A DNA stretch of 64,000 bases from Halospeciosus flavus (GTDB taxonomy: Archaea > Halobacteriota > Halobacteria > Halobacteriales > Halobacteriaceae). Of the stretch, positions 51,892 through 60,604 are shown piece after piece. Within the stretch, counting starts at the first letter, position 1. Each line of letters begins with the position of its first letter. The position numbers and the translations under genes were made by a program. The DNA lies in contig NZ_CP122312.1 of NCBI RefSeq assembly GCF_029814175.1, positions 1,302,001 through 1,366,000 on the forward strand. The letters are read 5' to 3'. Below the pieces are notes generated by a model. That model was not told the DNA's origin. It saw nothing but the letters and a program-made list of their open reading frames with translations, and ran no database searches.

Positions 51892-53247
51892 TCAGGCCGG
51901 GACGGCGTCGCGGTCGAGCGCCTCGGCGGCCTGTTCTGCTTCCTTCTGGACGAGGAAACTGTGGTGGTCGGCGTACTCCGCCGCCTCGCGGAGCGCGCGC
52001 TCGGTCCCGATCTGGACGAGCGCCCACGCCGCGCTGGCGCGGACGTTGTCCGACTCGTCTTCGTCCGCGAGCACGTCCGCGAGCGGGTCGATGGCGCGGG
52101 TGTCCCCGACCAGGCCGAGCGAGCGGGCGGCCTGACTGCGGACGCCCTCGTTCTCGGCGGCGAGTTCGACGGCCACGTCCTCCGTAGTGTCGGTGTCGCC
52201 GATCTTCCCGAGGGACTTCAGTGCCTCCTTCTGGAGTTCGGGGTTGCTCGCGGAGTCGGAGTAGTCGCGGACGGCCTCGACGCCCTCCTCGCTGCCGACG
52301 TTGCCGATGGCCTCGATGGCGGAGATGTCGCGTTTGTTCGCGCGCTGGGCGAGTGCGTCGAGGGCGTCCTCGTTGCCCATGTGGACGAGCGCGTCGAGGG
52401 CGTGGCGCTCCAAGTGCTCGGAATTCATCGTGTCGAGCAGGAGGATGACCATCTCGGCGTTGTCACGCTTCTGCCACTCCTTGAGTGCGCTCCACTCCGG
52501 CGGGTAGTCCTTGTGTTTGTTCCCCTCGATCGGCTCGTAGAACCCCTCGCGGCGGAGGCGTTCGCGCATGGAGAGGTCCGACCACTCCTGAGCCTCGTCG
52601 AGGCCCCCCTCCAGCGTAGTGATCGCGTCGAGGAGGGTCTGGATGGTCTCGGCGTCCTCGTCGGCATCGAGACCGGCGGACTCGACCTCGTCGGCGGCTT
52701 TCTCCAGCGCGTCGGGGTCCGCGCCGTCGGCGCTCACCGAGACGCCGGTCTCGGTCTCGACGGTGTCGAGGAACGCCTCGACGGCGGCCGCGACGTCCTC
52801 GGCGCCGGCCTCGGTCCAGCGCGTGTCCTCGACGGTCGAGGCGGCCTCGCGGATTCCCTCGGCCACGTCCTCGGCGTAGGGACCGCGCTGGTCTTCGAGG
52901 TCGTCGCGGAGGTCGGAGAGTCGCCCTTCGAGTTGCTCGCGGGGGTCCTCGACCTCGGCCTCTTCTTCCTCGCCTTCGGGCGCCTCCGGTTCGGGGAGGT
53001 CGGCCGCTTCGAGGTCAGACTCGATCTCGTCGAGTGTCGCTTCGACCTCGTCGAGGTCGGCTTCCGTCTCCGCGGCGTCGAGGGCCGACTCGGCCTCGTC
53101 GAGTCGGTGGTCGAACGCCTCGACCGGTCCGCTGTCCGTCGATTCCTCGGTCGACTCCGACTCCGACGCCGACTCCGGCGTCTCGGTCTCGTCGACTCCG
53201 GGTTCGGTCTCAGTCTCGGGCTCGGACTCCTCGTCCCCGTCGCTCAT
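51892..53247 (-). CDS. HEAT-repeat protein with acidic coiled N-terminus
   Basis: 451 aa. Residues 1-130 are extremely acidic and partly coiled coil. Residues about 250-440 are five or more HEAT repeats (HALDALVHMGNEDALDALAQ, ISAIEAIGNVGSEEGVEAVR, KEALKSLGKIGDTDTTEDVA, SQAARSLGLVGDTRAIDPLA, ASAAWALVQIGTERALREAA). It is a protein-protein scaffold without signal peptide. The partner is unknown. Confidence 0.8.
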   Translation of the reverse strand: MSDGDEESEPETETEPGVDETETPESASESESTEESTDSGPVEAFDHRLDEAESALDAAETEADLDEVEATLDEIESDLEAADLPEPEAPEGEEEEAEVEDPREQLEGRLSDLRDDLEDQRGPYAEDVAEGIREAASTVEDTRWTEAGAEDVAAAVEAFLDTVETETGVSVSADGADPDALEKAADEVESAGLDADEDAETIQTLLDAITTLEGGLDEAQEWSDLSMRERLRREGFYEPIEGNKHKDYPPEWSALKEWQKRDNAEMVILLLDTMNSEHLERHALDALVHMGNEDALDALAQRANKRDISAIEAIGNVGSEEGVEAVRDYSDSASNPELQKEALKSLGKIGDTDTTEDVAVELAAENEGVRSQAARSLGLVGDTRAIDPLADVLADEDESDNVRASAAWALVQIGTERALREAAEYADHHSFLVQKEAEQAAEALDRDAVPA

Positions 53248-53298
53248 ACCGTGATGGTTCCGACGAAGCGCCTATGAGCGTTTCCCTTCAGGGGCTCG

Positions 53299-54021
53299 TC
53301 ACTCCGCCTCGGCCGAGTGGTTCGGCTCGCCGCTGGCCGCGTCGCGGGGGTACACCCACGGCGCGAGCACGAGGTACAGCAGCGCGAACGCGAGGAGGAC
53401 GCGCGGGAACAGTCGGTGGAAGAACACGGGGAAGAGGACGGCGAGCGCCTGTACCGCCCCCATCGCCAGCGCGTGGGCAGGCTTCAGGTCCGGGTAGGGG
53501 ACGCGCGTGACCATCAGGTAGCCGAACGCGGCCGTCGTCGCGAGGAGGGCGATCGCACCCGCGCCCGCGAGCCACCCCGCCGCGAGGACGGTGCCCGCGA
53601 GCGTGGTCTGGACGCCGTACGTGTGGGCGTTCCCGGAGTCGAAGGCAGTGTAGAGCGCGAGGCGGACGACGCCGGCCGCGACGAACAGTGCAGGGACGCC
53701 CACGACCGCCGCGAGTTGGGGGAGCGAGAGCGTCGCGAGAGGGCCCCATACCTCGCGGACGGCGGCGAAGACGATGACGGCGGGCGCGACGCTGAAGGAA
53801 GCGACGTCCGCGAGCGAGTCGAGGTGCGGGCCGACGGCGGTCCCGCCCCACTTCCGGGCGAGGAGACCGTCGATGGCGTCGGCGATAGCCGCGAGGAGGA
53901 CGACGCGTGCGGCCAGCCCGACGTCGACGGTGGCCGCGACCACGGCACAGAAGCCGAGCGCGGCGTTGAGTGCGGTCACTGCGTCGGCGACGCCGAGGCG
54001 GCCGACGAAGCGGGGTTGCAT
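53299..54021 (-). CDS. pssA: CDP-alcohol phosphatidyltransferase, archaetidylserine synthase type
   Basis: 240 aa, multi-helix membrane enzyme. The catalytic motif is complete: D-x2-DG-x2-AR-x8-G-x3-D-x3-D in ADAIDGLLARKWGGTAVGPH and the following DSLADVASF. This family joins serine to CDP-archaeol; haloarchaeal PssA makes the lipid precursor needed for archaeosortase-linked protein anchoring. Divergent from the FNT gene. Confidence 0.87.
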   Translation of the reverse strand: MQPRFVGRLGVADAVTALNAALGFCAVVAATVDVGLAARVVLLAAIADAIDGLLARKWGGTAVGPHLDSLADVASFSVAPAVIVFAAVREVWGPLATLSLPQLAAVVGVPALFVAAGVVRLALYTAFDSGNAHTYGVQTTLAGTVLAAGWLAGAGAIALLATTAAFGYLMVTRVPYPDLKPAHALAMGAVQALAVLFPVFFHRLFPRVLLAFALLYLVLAPWVYPRDAASGEPNHSAEAE

Positions 54022-54158
54022 ACACCCGAGAAGGGAGAGTGTCTCCTTACGTTTTTATATCCCTCCCGAATCACCGTCGGCGGTTGACAGGCGACGGGAG
54101 CGGGCGCGGCGAGGAGTTTCTTACCGGGGGCGGTCGTTTCTCGGACCAACGCCAGCCG

Positions 54159-55097
54159 ATGACCGACGACGAGTCAGAGTCGACCGACGAGAACGCAGTA
54201 CAGTCAGCGCACGGCGCACCCGCCGTCGGGGCGGTCGTTCGCGACCGCTTCGAGACGCACGAGGTGTTCCAGCGCATCACCGTTGCTGCAGACGAGGAGG
54301 CGACGACGAGCGACCGAGAACTCTTCTTCAGCGCGCTCGCGGCCGGATTCGCGATCACGGTGACTTACCTCCTGTACGCCTCGATGACCGCGGCGACCGA
54401 CGGCAACCCCGTCCTGAGTGCCCTCCTCTACCCGCTGGGATTCATCTTCATCGTCCTCGGCGGCTACCAGTTGTACACGGAGAACACTCTCCCACCGGTC
54501 GTCCTCGTGCTGGAACGACTGGCGAGTGTCCCTCGACTGCTCCACATCTGGGCCGTCGTGTTGCTCGGGAACTTCGTCGGGGGCGGACTGGGCGGAATCG
54601 TCCTCGCGACGACCGGCGTCTTCTCGCCAGACGCGGCAGTCGCCGCGAGCAAGATAGCGACAAAGGGTATCCAAACACCGTTCTGGACGCTGTTCTTCAA
54701 GGCCTGTTTCGCCGGTCTCATCGTCGCCGGAATCGTCTGGGTCGACTACGCCGCCCGAGACACGATCTCCCGACTCGTCCTCGTCTACGTCGGCTTCCTC
54801 GCCATCCCCTTCGGTAACCTCTTCCACGTCGTCGTCTCCTTCACCGAGGTCGTCTACCTCGTCGCGAGCGGACAGGCCGCCCTCCTCGGGCCGCTGGCCG
54901 GTTTCGTCCTGCCCGTCCTCCTGGGCAACACGACCGGCGGGGTCCTCCTGGTGACGGTGGTGAACTTCTTCCAGACCACCTCGGAGCGCCGCGAGTTGGC
55001 CCGCGGTCCAGTCGATCACGAACTCGACCTCCGCGACGTGCTCTTCGGCACCGGAACGCGTCGAGCCTACGTCGCCGACGAACGCGGCGACGACTGA
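54159..55097 (+). CDS. Formate/nitrite transporter (FNT) family channel
   Basis: 312 aa from ATG at 54159. Six transmembrane segments lie between residues about 60 and 280, with a long acidic N-terminus. FNT phrases include LGNFVGGGLGGIVLATTG, FWTLFFKACFAGLIVAGIVW and FVLPVLLGNTTGGVLLVTVVN; GNxxGG and AxxNxxG-like elements form the pore constrictions. It may move formate or another small anion and could serve the fdh system 40 kb away, which is inference. Confidence 0.85.
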   Translation: MTDDESESTDENAVQSAHGAPAVGAVVRDRFETHEVFQRITVAADEEATTSDRELFFSALAAGFAITVTYLLYASMTAATDGNPVLSALLYPLGFIFIVLGGYQLYTENTLPPVVLVLERLASVPRLLHIWAVVLLGNFVGGGLGGIVLATTGVFSPDAAVAASKIATKGIQTPFWTLFFKACFAGLIVAGIVWVDYAARDTISRLVLVYVGFLAIPFGNLFHVVVSFTEVVYLVASGQAALLGPLAGFVLPVLLGNTTGGVLLVTVVNFFQTTSERRELARGPVDHELDLRDVLFGTGTRRAYVADERGDD

Positions 55098-55207
55098 GGC
55101 GTCCGCCATCGCCTTCCGTCACCTGCCGTCGCCCGCCGTCCGCCGCCGACGGTCACCACCCACGCGCGACCGGTTCGCATATATGGGCGAGCGGCCAACT
55201 CCCGTCC

Positions 55208-55732
55208 ATGCGACGCCGAACGTTCCTCGCCGCCGTCGGGACGGCAGCCGCGGTCGGCAGCGCCGGTTGCGTCGGTCGAGCCGTCACCGGCATCGACTAC
55301 GACGTCGGGATGCGCTCGGACGCGTTCGTCCCACAGAACCCCGTCGACGTCCCCGACGACGCCCCCCACTGGGTCCCGGCGGACGAACCGACGGTCGAGG
55401 TCCGCGTCGGCGAACCGCTCGTCTGGTACAACACGGGGGCGCGCAACCACACCGTGACCGCTGCGACGACGAACGACGACGAGATCTACCCCGACGAGAC
55501 CGGCCACCACCACACGCCGCAGTTCCCCGACGGCGCCGCCTACTTCGCCTCCGGCGGCTTCGACACCGAGCGTGCGGCCGTCGAGGACTTCCGAAACCAC
55601 CTCAACGGCGGCGGGATGATCCCGCCGGGGGAGACGTACGAACACACGTTCGAGACCCCCGGCTGGTACCACTACTTCTGTATCCCCCACCGGCCAGCGG
55701 GGATGATGGGCAACGTCCACGTCGTCGACTGA
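55208..55732 (+). CDS. Halocyanin-like blue-copper lipoprotein
   Basis: 174 aa. The Tat-type N-terminus RRRTFLAAVGTAAAVGSAGC carries a lipobox (GSAGC), so the protein is membrane-tethered outside. The cupredoxin domain has ligands His in NHTVTAATT, Cys and His in FCIPHR, and Met in MMGNV. Halocyanins carry electrons between respiratory complexes. An extra loop rich in His (TGHHHTPQFPDG) is unusual and could bind a second metal. Confidence 0.87.
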   Translation: MRRRTFLAAVGTAAAVGSAGCVGRAVTGIDYDVGMRSDAFVPQNPVDVPDDAPHWVPADEPTVEVRVGEPLVWYNTGARNHTVTAATTNDDEIYPDETGHHHTPQFPDGAAYFASGGFDTERAAVEDFRNHLNGGGMIPPGETYEHTFETPGWYHYFCIPHRPAGMMGNVHVVD

Positions 55733-55811
55733 GTGCCCGCGGCGCCGTCGCTCGGCGGGGTAGTGCGGTCGAGTACGCGCGAAAAAGATCGAAAACTGGT
55801 GAGCCGAGGCG

Positions 55812-56450
55812 TCAGACTTCGACGTCTTCTTCCTCGACTTCGACGGAGGTCTCCTCTTCGGCCTGCACCTCTTCGGGTGCGGCTTCGACGGTGAGCTTCT
55901 GGACCTCGACCCGGCGGAGCGGGTAGATGGTCTTGGCTTCACCGTAGATGGCCGAGGAGAGGCGACCTTCGAGCACGCTGTCAAGGAGGTCCTCGAAGGT
56001 GTTGTCCTCCGCGGCGTCCTCGACGAGGTCGATCATCGTGCGACGGATGGCCTTCTGCTGGCTCTGGTCCGCGCGCTTCGTCGTGAAGGCGACGGGCTGG
56101 AGCTGGACGCGGTAGTCGTCGGTCGTCCGGACCGTGATGACGGCCTTGATCTTCGACGAACCGCGACGGACGAGGCTGCGGAGGTAGTCGCGAGCGAGTT
56201 CGGCCTTCGTGAACTCGGTGTACGCGGAGTCCGAGCCGACGTCGTTCACCTGGAAGGTGAGCTTGACGTTGTTCTCGCCGCCCTGTTCGTCGGAGAGTTC
56301 GCCGTAGGTGGTCTCGACGGTGCGGTCGAGGACCTGTTCGGGTTCCTTCGCGACGGTCTCACCGATCTCCTGCCGGTCGAACTGCTCCGGCGCGAGGACG
56401 GTGTACCACCGCTTCTGCTGAGACTTCTTGGAAACGGATCGTTCACTCAT
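55812..56450 (-). CDS. rps3ae: 30S ribosomal protein S3Ae
   Basis: 212 aa, archaeal family length. It starts MSERSVSKKSQQKRWYTVLA, with KLTFQVNDVGSDSAYTEFTK and RRTMIDLVEDAAEDNTFEDL as family regions and an acidic haloarchaeal tail. Its ATG overlaps the pcc1 stop region, in the conserved order S15-RecJ-Pcc1-S3Ae. Confidence 0.95.
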   Translation of the reverse strand: MSERSVSKKSQQKRWYTVLAPEQFDRQEIGETVAKEPEQVLDRTVETTYGELSDEQGGENNVKLTFQVNDVGSDSAYTEFTKAELARDYLRSLVRRGSSKIKAVITVRTTDDYRVQLQPVAFTTKRADQSQQKAIRRTMIDLVEDAAEDNTFEDLLDSVLEGRLSSAIYGEAKTIYPLRRVEVQKLTVEAAPEEVQAEEETSVEVEEEDVEV

Positions 56451-56688
56451 GGTTGGATTGTGTGAAGTTGTCTGCCTGCTGTACGATTTCGTTCGCCACC
56501 GTGAGGTTCACGACGTAGTCGTCGGTCGTGGTTCGGAGACCGCCGGTCGTGTCGCGCTCGATAGTCGTGACGACCGCGTCGTCCTCGACTGTCGTGTCCA
56601 TCTCGGACGTGTTGTCGGGACGGAGGGCCGCCGCGACGAGTTCTGGGTCGTCGACGGTCGTGCGAATCGTCGCGTGCCGTCGACTCAT
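56443..56688 (-). CDS. pcc1: KEOPS complex subunit Pcc1
   Basis: 81 aa, family length. TTDDYVVNLTVANEIVQQAD near the end matches Pcc1. The small dimeric subunit helps the KEOPS complex make tRNA threonylcarbamoyladenosine. ATGA overlap with the RecJ-like gene upstream and an 8-bp overlap with S3Ae downstream show tight coupling. Confidence 0.88.
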   Translation of the reverse strand: MSRRHATIRTTVDDPELVAAALRPDNTSEMDTTVEDDAVVTTIERDTTGGLRTTTDDYVVNLTVANEIVQQADNFTQSNHE

Positions 56689-57866
56689 AGCGCATCACGG
56701 ACGGTGCGTCCGACGTCGGTGGTGTCGATAGCCTCGAACTGTGCGTACGCGTGTGTCGCCGTACCTCCCACCGCTCGCGCGCCCGCCTCGGCGAGCGCGT
56801 CGCGAGCGTCGGTCCGCGCGTCGTCTCCGGTCGCCGGGATCGTCGCGAGAACTGCCTCGTCGCCCTCGACGGCGAGGGCGGCCGGCTGGTCCGAACGGAA
56901 GTCCCGGAGGAGTCGGCCGACGGTCCAGAGCGGACTGTCGGCGTCGGAGTCGACGTCGGCGTCGTCCCCGAGGGTCGCGACCACGAGGCCGTCGTGGCCG
57001 TCGAGGTCGGCCCGTCGGAGCGCGCGGTGGGCGCGTCGGCCCGTCTCCCGCCAGACGTCGAGCGCGGCGGCGCGGTCGGCGTGACCGAGCGCGAACGCGA
57101 CGCCCAGTCCCGGTTCGGCCCGGGCGAGGGCGTCGAGCACGTCGGCGTAGCCGTCGGCCGTCTCGACGGGACCGTCCGAGAAGACGTACGGGCGGAGGGC
57201 CCGTTCGATGGCCACGGCAGCGCGGGGGCCGGCCGGGGCCTCGGTCGCGTCGAGGGCGACCCGCGAGGCGAGTCGCCGCCACGCGCTCTCATCGAGTTCC
57301 GCGGGAAGTTCGAGTTCCGCGAGGAGCGCGCCGGCCTGTCCCTCGTCGCCGGAGATGCCGGCGTGGAACAGGGTGGAGTGGGCGAGACCGTCCGCGAGGT
57401 CCGCGGTCGGAATCCCCACACCGGGTCGGCGCGAGGCGTCGGCCGCCTCGACGAGCGTGTCGGTGGGTGTCGTCGACGGCGGGGAGTCGGACGCGAGGAC
57501 GCCCGCGAGTGCGAGCGTCGCGTCGGTCCGTCCGCCGTCGTGGAGTTCGCTGGCGACGTCGTACGCGTGCTGGCTGACCGGTCGCTCCGTCGAGACGGTG
57601 TCGGCACTCGTCTCGGCGCCGAAGCCGAGCGCGAGCGTCGTACCGTCGGCGTCCGAGAGGCGGCGCTCGGCGGCCGTCGAAGACCGCGCGAGGCTCACCT
57701 GGTACGGGACATCGACACCGTCCAGTCCCCGGGCGAGCAGGGCGCTCGCGGCGAGTGCGTCGCCGTCCGCGTGGGCTGCCACGTGGACGAACGACGCCTC
57801 GGCGAGCGTGCCCGCGAGGGCGCTGGCGTCGGAGTCGGTGTCGGCGGGTCGACCGGTCGTCGCCAT
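56685..57866 (-). CDS. DHH-type RecJ/GAN-like phosphoesterase
   Basis: 393 aa. The N-terminal DHH-type motif is VAAHADGDALAASALLARGL; the later ERPVSQHAYDVASELHDGG replaces the usual DHH motif, so metal binding may be partial. HAGISGDEGQAGALLAELEL follows. Archaeal RecJ homologues of this group bind GINS at the replication fork, some as inactive Cdc45 analogues. The S15-to-S3Ae neighbourhood is conserved in haloarchaea. Nuclease activity is uncertain. Confidence 0.78.
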   Translation of the reverse strand: MATTGRPADTDSDASALAGTLAEASFVHVAAHADGDALAASALLARGLDGVDVPYQVSLARSSTAAERRLSDADGTTLALGFGAETSADTVSTERPVSQHAYDVASELHDGGRTDATLALAGVLASDSPPSTTPTDTLVEAADASRRPGVGIPTADLADGLAHSTLFHAGISGDEGQAGALLAELELPAELDESAWRRLASRVALDATEAPAGPRAAVAIERALRPYVFSDGPVETADGYADVLDALARAEPGLGVAFALGHADRAAALDVWRETGRRAHRALRRADLDGHDGLVVATLGDDADVDSDADSPLWTVGRLLRDFRSDQPAALAVEGDEAVLATIPATGDDARTDARDALAEAGARAVGGTATHAYAQFEAIDTTDVGRTVRDAL

Positions 57867-57870
57867 TCAG

Positions 57871-58335
57871 TTACTCGAGGACTTCCTGGGCCTTCTCGTA
57901 GGAGTACGTGAAGTCCTCGGGGAGTTCGTCGCCACGGTAGTAGTCCGCGAGGCGGCGAATCTTGGACTCGACGTTCTGGAGGGCCCGACGGTTGGAGTGG
58001 TCCTGGCCGTGCTCTTCGACGTGTTCGCGGAGGTTGACAGCCTTCTCGAGGAGGTTACGGAAGTCCTCGGGGATGTCGGCCGCGGCGTCGTTCTCTTCGA
58101 GGATCTCGGTGACCTTCTTGCCCGTCGCGAGCTTCACGTCGGGAATCGGGGTCCCCTGGACGCCCTCGTCGCGGAGCTTCAGGCCAATCTGGCTGGGGTC
58201 GTGCCCCTGCTCCGCGAGTTCGACGACGCGGTCTTCGATAGCTTCCTCGTCGACGTCGCTCCATTCCGGTGGTTCGTCTGCCGTCGGCTTGTCCGAACCG
58301 GACGAGCCGCGACGGCGGGTGTGCATTCGTGCCAT
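57871..58335 (-). CDS. rps15: 30S ribosomal protein S15
   Basis: 154 aa from ATG at 58335, archaeal length. MARMHTRRRGSSGSDKP, GHDPSQIGLKLRDEGVQGTP and HSNRRALQNVESKIRRLADYY are hallmark regions binding 16S rRNA. It heads the S15-RecJ-Pcc1-S3Ae operon. The 268 bp before it contain no other gene and probably hold its promoter. Confidence 0.95.
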   Translation of the reverse strand: MARMHTRRRGSSGSDKPTADEPPEWSDVDEEAIEDRVVELAEQGHDPSQIGLKLRDEGVQGTPIPDVKLATGKKVTEILEENDAAADIPEDFRNLLEKAVNLREHVEEHGQDHSNRRALQNVESKIRRLADYYRGDELPEDFTYSYEKAQEVLE

Positions 58336-58603
58336 TGTTGATGATTGGAACCGCACGAACCGCTGTCCCGTCGGTGCTCGACGGGTACCGGCGACTGTCA
58401 CGTGGACCGCGACCGTCGGCGGTACGCGCACTGTGGCGCGACGCACTACCGCATTCCCAAGCCGCACAATGAGACGCGTGCGGCGAGTCAGAACTGCGGC
58501 CGTGCCGTTCCCTACACACGTATCCGGCGCTCGCGGACTAAAGGGTTACTACTCGTGGGTGTGCGAACCTTTTACTCGGCGGAACGAGCACCGACACGTA
58601 TCG

Positions 58604-59320
58604 ATGTACCGCCTCGCGCCGGTCCTCGACACTCCACCGCTCGGTCCGGGGGCGGTCCTCCTCCTCGAAGGGCCGCCGATGAGCGGGAAGGCGAATCTCG
58701 CACAACGACTGCTCGACGTTGGCTTCGAGGCGGGCGAACCCGCCATCGTCGTCGCGACGAAGAAACCCGCGTCGTGGTACCGCAAGCAACACGGTGCCGA
58801 CGCCCCACTCTTCGTCGTCGACTGCGTGAGCGCCGCCTCGGGGCGCGCGGTCGAACGGGGCCGAATCGACGACCGAACCTACGTAGTCGGCTCCCCGGCC
58901 GACCTCACGGGAATCGGTATCGGCATCAGCCAGTTCCTCGACGAACTCGACACCGGTGGGGAGGCCGACGTCGACGGTGACGACGTCGACGCCGACACCG
59001 ATACCGACGGACCGGAACCGACGCCCGTCCGGTTCTACCTCGACTCGATCTCGACGCTCCTCGCCTACTCCACGCCGGACCAACTCTACCGCTTCCTGCA
59101 CGCGTTGACGGGTCGGACTCGCTCCGTCGGCGCGCTCGCACTGTGTCTCGCGCACACAAGCGGCGTCGACGAATCCGAGATCGCCCGCTTCCGCTCGCTG
59201 TTCGACGCCACCGTCGAGACGCGGGCGGGCGAGGACGGCCCAGAGGTCCGCACCCGCGGATTGGACGACGATACGACAGGTTGGCGGCCGATCCAGCAGT
59301 CCGGAGGTGTCCACCGGTGA
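58604..59320 (+). CDS. RecA/KaiC-superfamily ATPase paired with a DICT sensor (DUF7504-like)
   Basis: 238 aa from ATG at 58604. Walker A is EGPPMSGKANLA near residue 23; RFYLDSISTLLAYS is a Walker B-like strand with Asp. An acidic insert (about 125-147, DVDGDDVDADTDTDG) separates the halves. It is paralogous to the 5393 protein. Its TGA overlaps the GTG of the DICT gene (GTGA at 59317-59320), so ATPase and sensor are translationally coupled. Confidence 0.75.
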   Translation: MYRLAPVLDTPPLGPGAVLLLEGPPMSGKANLAQRLLDVGFEAGEPAIVVATKKPASWYRKQHGADAPLFVVDCVSAASGRAVERGRIDDRTYVVGSPADLTGIGIGISQFLDELDTGGEADVDGDDVDADTDTDGPEPTPVRFYLDSISTLLAYSTPDQLYRFLHALTGRTRSVGALALCLAHTSGVDESEIARFRSLFDATVETRAGEDGPEVRTRGLDDDTTGWRPIQQSGGVHR

Positions 59321-60075
59321 CCTTCGACGAGTTCCTCCGAGCGGCGCGTGCCCACCGTCGAACGCTCACTCTCTACGGCGACGTCCCCGACTCGACACTC
59401 GCCGACCTCCGACGCTTCTTCGACGCAATGAACGTCCGCGTGGAGGTGACCGCACCCGGCCAGGGGAGCGGCCCCGGGGCCGACACCGACACCTACCCCG
59501 CCGGAACGGCGGTGCTCACGTCGGACGAGCGCGTCGTCGAGACCGGGTCGCTCGCCGACCTCGTCGACTACGTCGAGGTCGACCCATCCCTGTCGAGTGC
59601 CGACACGGAGCCACCGGCCATCGTCGAGGTCGCCGACGCGTCGGTGACCGCCTTCGCGGAGGAGCGCCGACGCCGCCTCGTCCGCGGGTCCCAGGTGATC
59701 GAGGAACTCGCCTGGCAGAACCGGTCGGGCCGACTCCACGCCGGGTTCCAGACCCTCTCGCGACTCACCTCGTTCCGCCGGACGCGCGAGGTGTTCCGCC
59801 GGCTCGCGGAGGTGGGCGTCGACGTGCACGTCTACGGTGTCCCCGACGTCGACCTCCCCGAGGACGTTCCCTACACCGTCCACCCCCGCGACGACCCCGA
59901 GACGCGCCGACACTGGTTCGTCGCGTACCGGTGCGAGGAAACCGACGAGTGCGCCGCGCTCGTCGCCCGACTCCTCGACGGCGACGGAGACGAGTACGAG
60001 GGATTCTGGACGCTCGACCAGGACCGTGCGCGGCCGGTCGTCGACTACGTCGAGGAGACGTACGCGAACGACTGA
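59317..60075 (+). CDS. DICT-domain sensor protein
   Basis: 252 aa from GTG at 59317. The DICT core is VIEELAWQNRSGRLHAGFQT with FRRLAEVGVDVHVYGVPDVD. DICT is a predicted sensory domain found next to GGDEF, EAL and two-component proteins. Coupling to a RecA-like ATPase suggests a KaiC-style signalling pair. It resembles the orphan at 33999. Confidence 0.78.
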   Translation: MTFDEFLRAARAHRRTLTLYGDVPDSTLADLRRFFDAMNVRVEVTAPGQGSGPGADTDTYPAGTAVLTSDERVVETGSLADLVDYVEVDPSLSSADTEPPAIVEVADASVTAFAEERRRRLVRGSQVIEELAWQNRSGRLHAGFQTLSRLTSFRRTREVFRRLAEVGVDVHVYGVPDVDLPEDVPYTVHPRDDPETRRHWFVAYRCEETDECAALVARLLDGDGDEYEGFWTLDQDRARPVVDYVEETYAND

Positions 60076-60098
60076 CGCGGCGCCTGTCAATCGAGAGG

Positions 60099-60105
60099 TT
60101 TATGA
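60099..60105 (+). promoter_or_regulatory. TATA box for tRNA-Ala
   Basis: TTTATGA within GGTTTATGAATAAAC lies about 32-38 bp before the tRNA 5' end, the right place for an archaeal TATA element. Confidence 0.6.
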
Positions 60106-60136
60106 ATAAACGGGGGTAACTGGTGAATGCGTACGA

Positions 60137-60208
60137 GGGCTCGTAGATCAGGGGTAGATCACTCCCTTGGCATGGGAGAGGCCCCGGGTTCAAATCCCGG
60201 CGAGTCCA
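60137..60208 (+). tRNA. tRNA-Ala (anticodon GGC)
   Basis: 72 nt. The acceptor stem GGGCTCG pairs with CGAGTCC (one G-U), the anticodon arm CTCCC/GGGAG encloses TTGGCAT with anticodon GGC, and the T arm CCCGG/CCGGG contains TTCAAAT. The CCA end is not encoded. No intron. Confidence 0.93.
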
Positions 60209-60396
60209 CTCACTTCCTTCGCGTCACTTCGTTCCGCTCAGTCGTTCGTGTCCTCGCCGACCCTCGCGAACGCTCCGTGTTCGCTCGGTCCCGGCGAGTC
60301 CACTCACTTCCTTCGCGTCACTTCGTTCCGCTCAGTCGTTCGTGTCCTCGCCGACCCTCGCGAACGCTCCGTGTTCGCTCGGTCCCGGCGAGTCCA
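60195..60396. repeat. 94-bp tandem repeats carrying the tRNA-Ala 3' end (att-like)
   Basis: Starting inside the tRNA T arm, a 94-bp unit repeats exactly (60195-60288 and 60289-60382), followed by a third copy of only the first 14 bases (TCCCGGCGAGTCCA, 60383-60396). Each unit therefore begins with the tRNA 3' terminus, a common integrase attachment core. The unit's interior consists of TTCG/CGAA-rich short repeats. No integrase gene lies nearby. Confidence 0.8.
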
Positions 60397-60490
60397 TCCC
60401 TGAGTGAAGTACCTGAACCGCCGAGTGGGCCGTTCGTCGAAGCCCACTCGACTCCTGCGACTGCTCTTCTCCGAAACCGTCGACGCCGCG

Positions 60491-60604
60491 TTCCATATCC
60501 CCACTATCCGACCCGATAACCGAGTTATCGGCCCGACAACTGAGATATGGACCGATTTGCCGAGATATTCGGTCGATAACTGAGATATGGCGCCCATATC
60601 TCGG
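60491..60604. promoter_or_regulatory. Cluster of CCGAGATAT/ATATCTCGG-type sites before the PAS sensor
   Basis: The core (A/C)TGAGATATGG recurs at 60539-60550 and 60579-60590. CCGAGATATTCGG is at 60560-60572, CCATATCTCGG at 60594-60604 and TTCCATATCC at 60491-60500. A perfect 19-bp palindrome CCGATAACCGAGTTATCGG is at 60513-60531. The array is A/T-rich compared with its surroundings. It looks like a multi-site regulator array. The remaining gene-free sequence of 60397-60784 shows nothing else. Confidence 0.5.

Noticed and set aside
58336..58603. Possible small RNA or riboswitch in the long gap between S15 and the ATPase gene
   Set aside because: I found no convincing extended stem set; the gap is adequately explained by two diverging promoters and leaders.
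60195..60396. CRISPR array
   Set aside because: The repeats are directly abutting 94-bp units with no unique spacers, and they begin with the tRNA 3' end; no cas genes are present.
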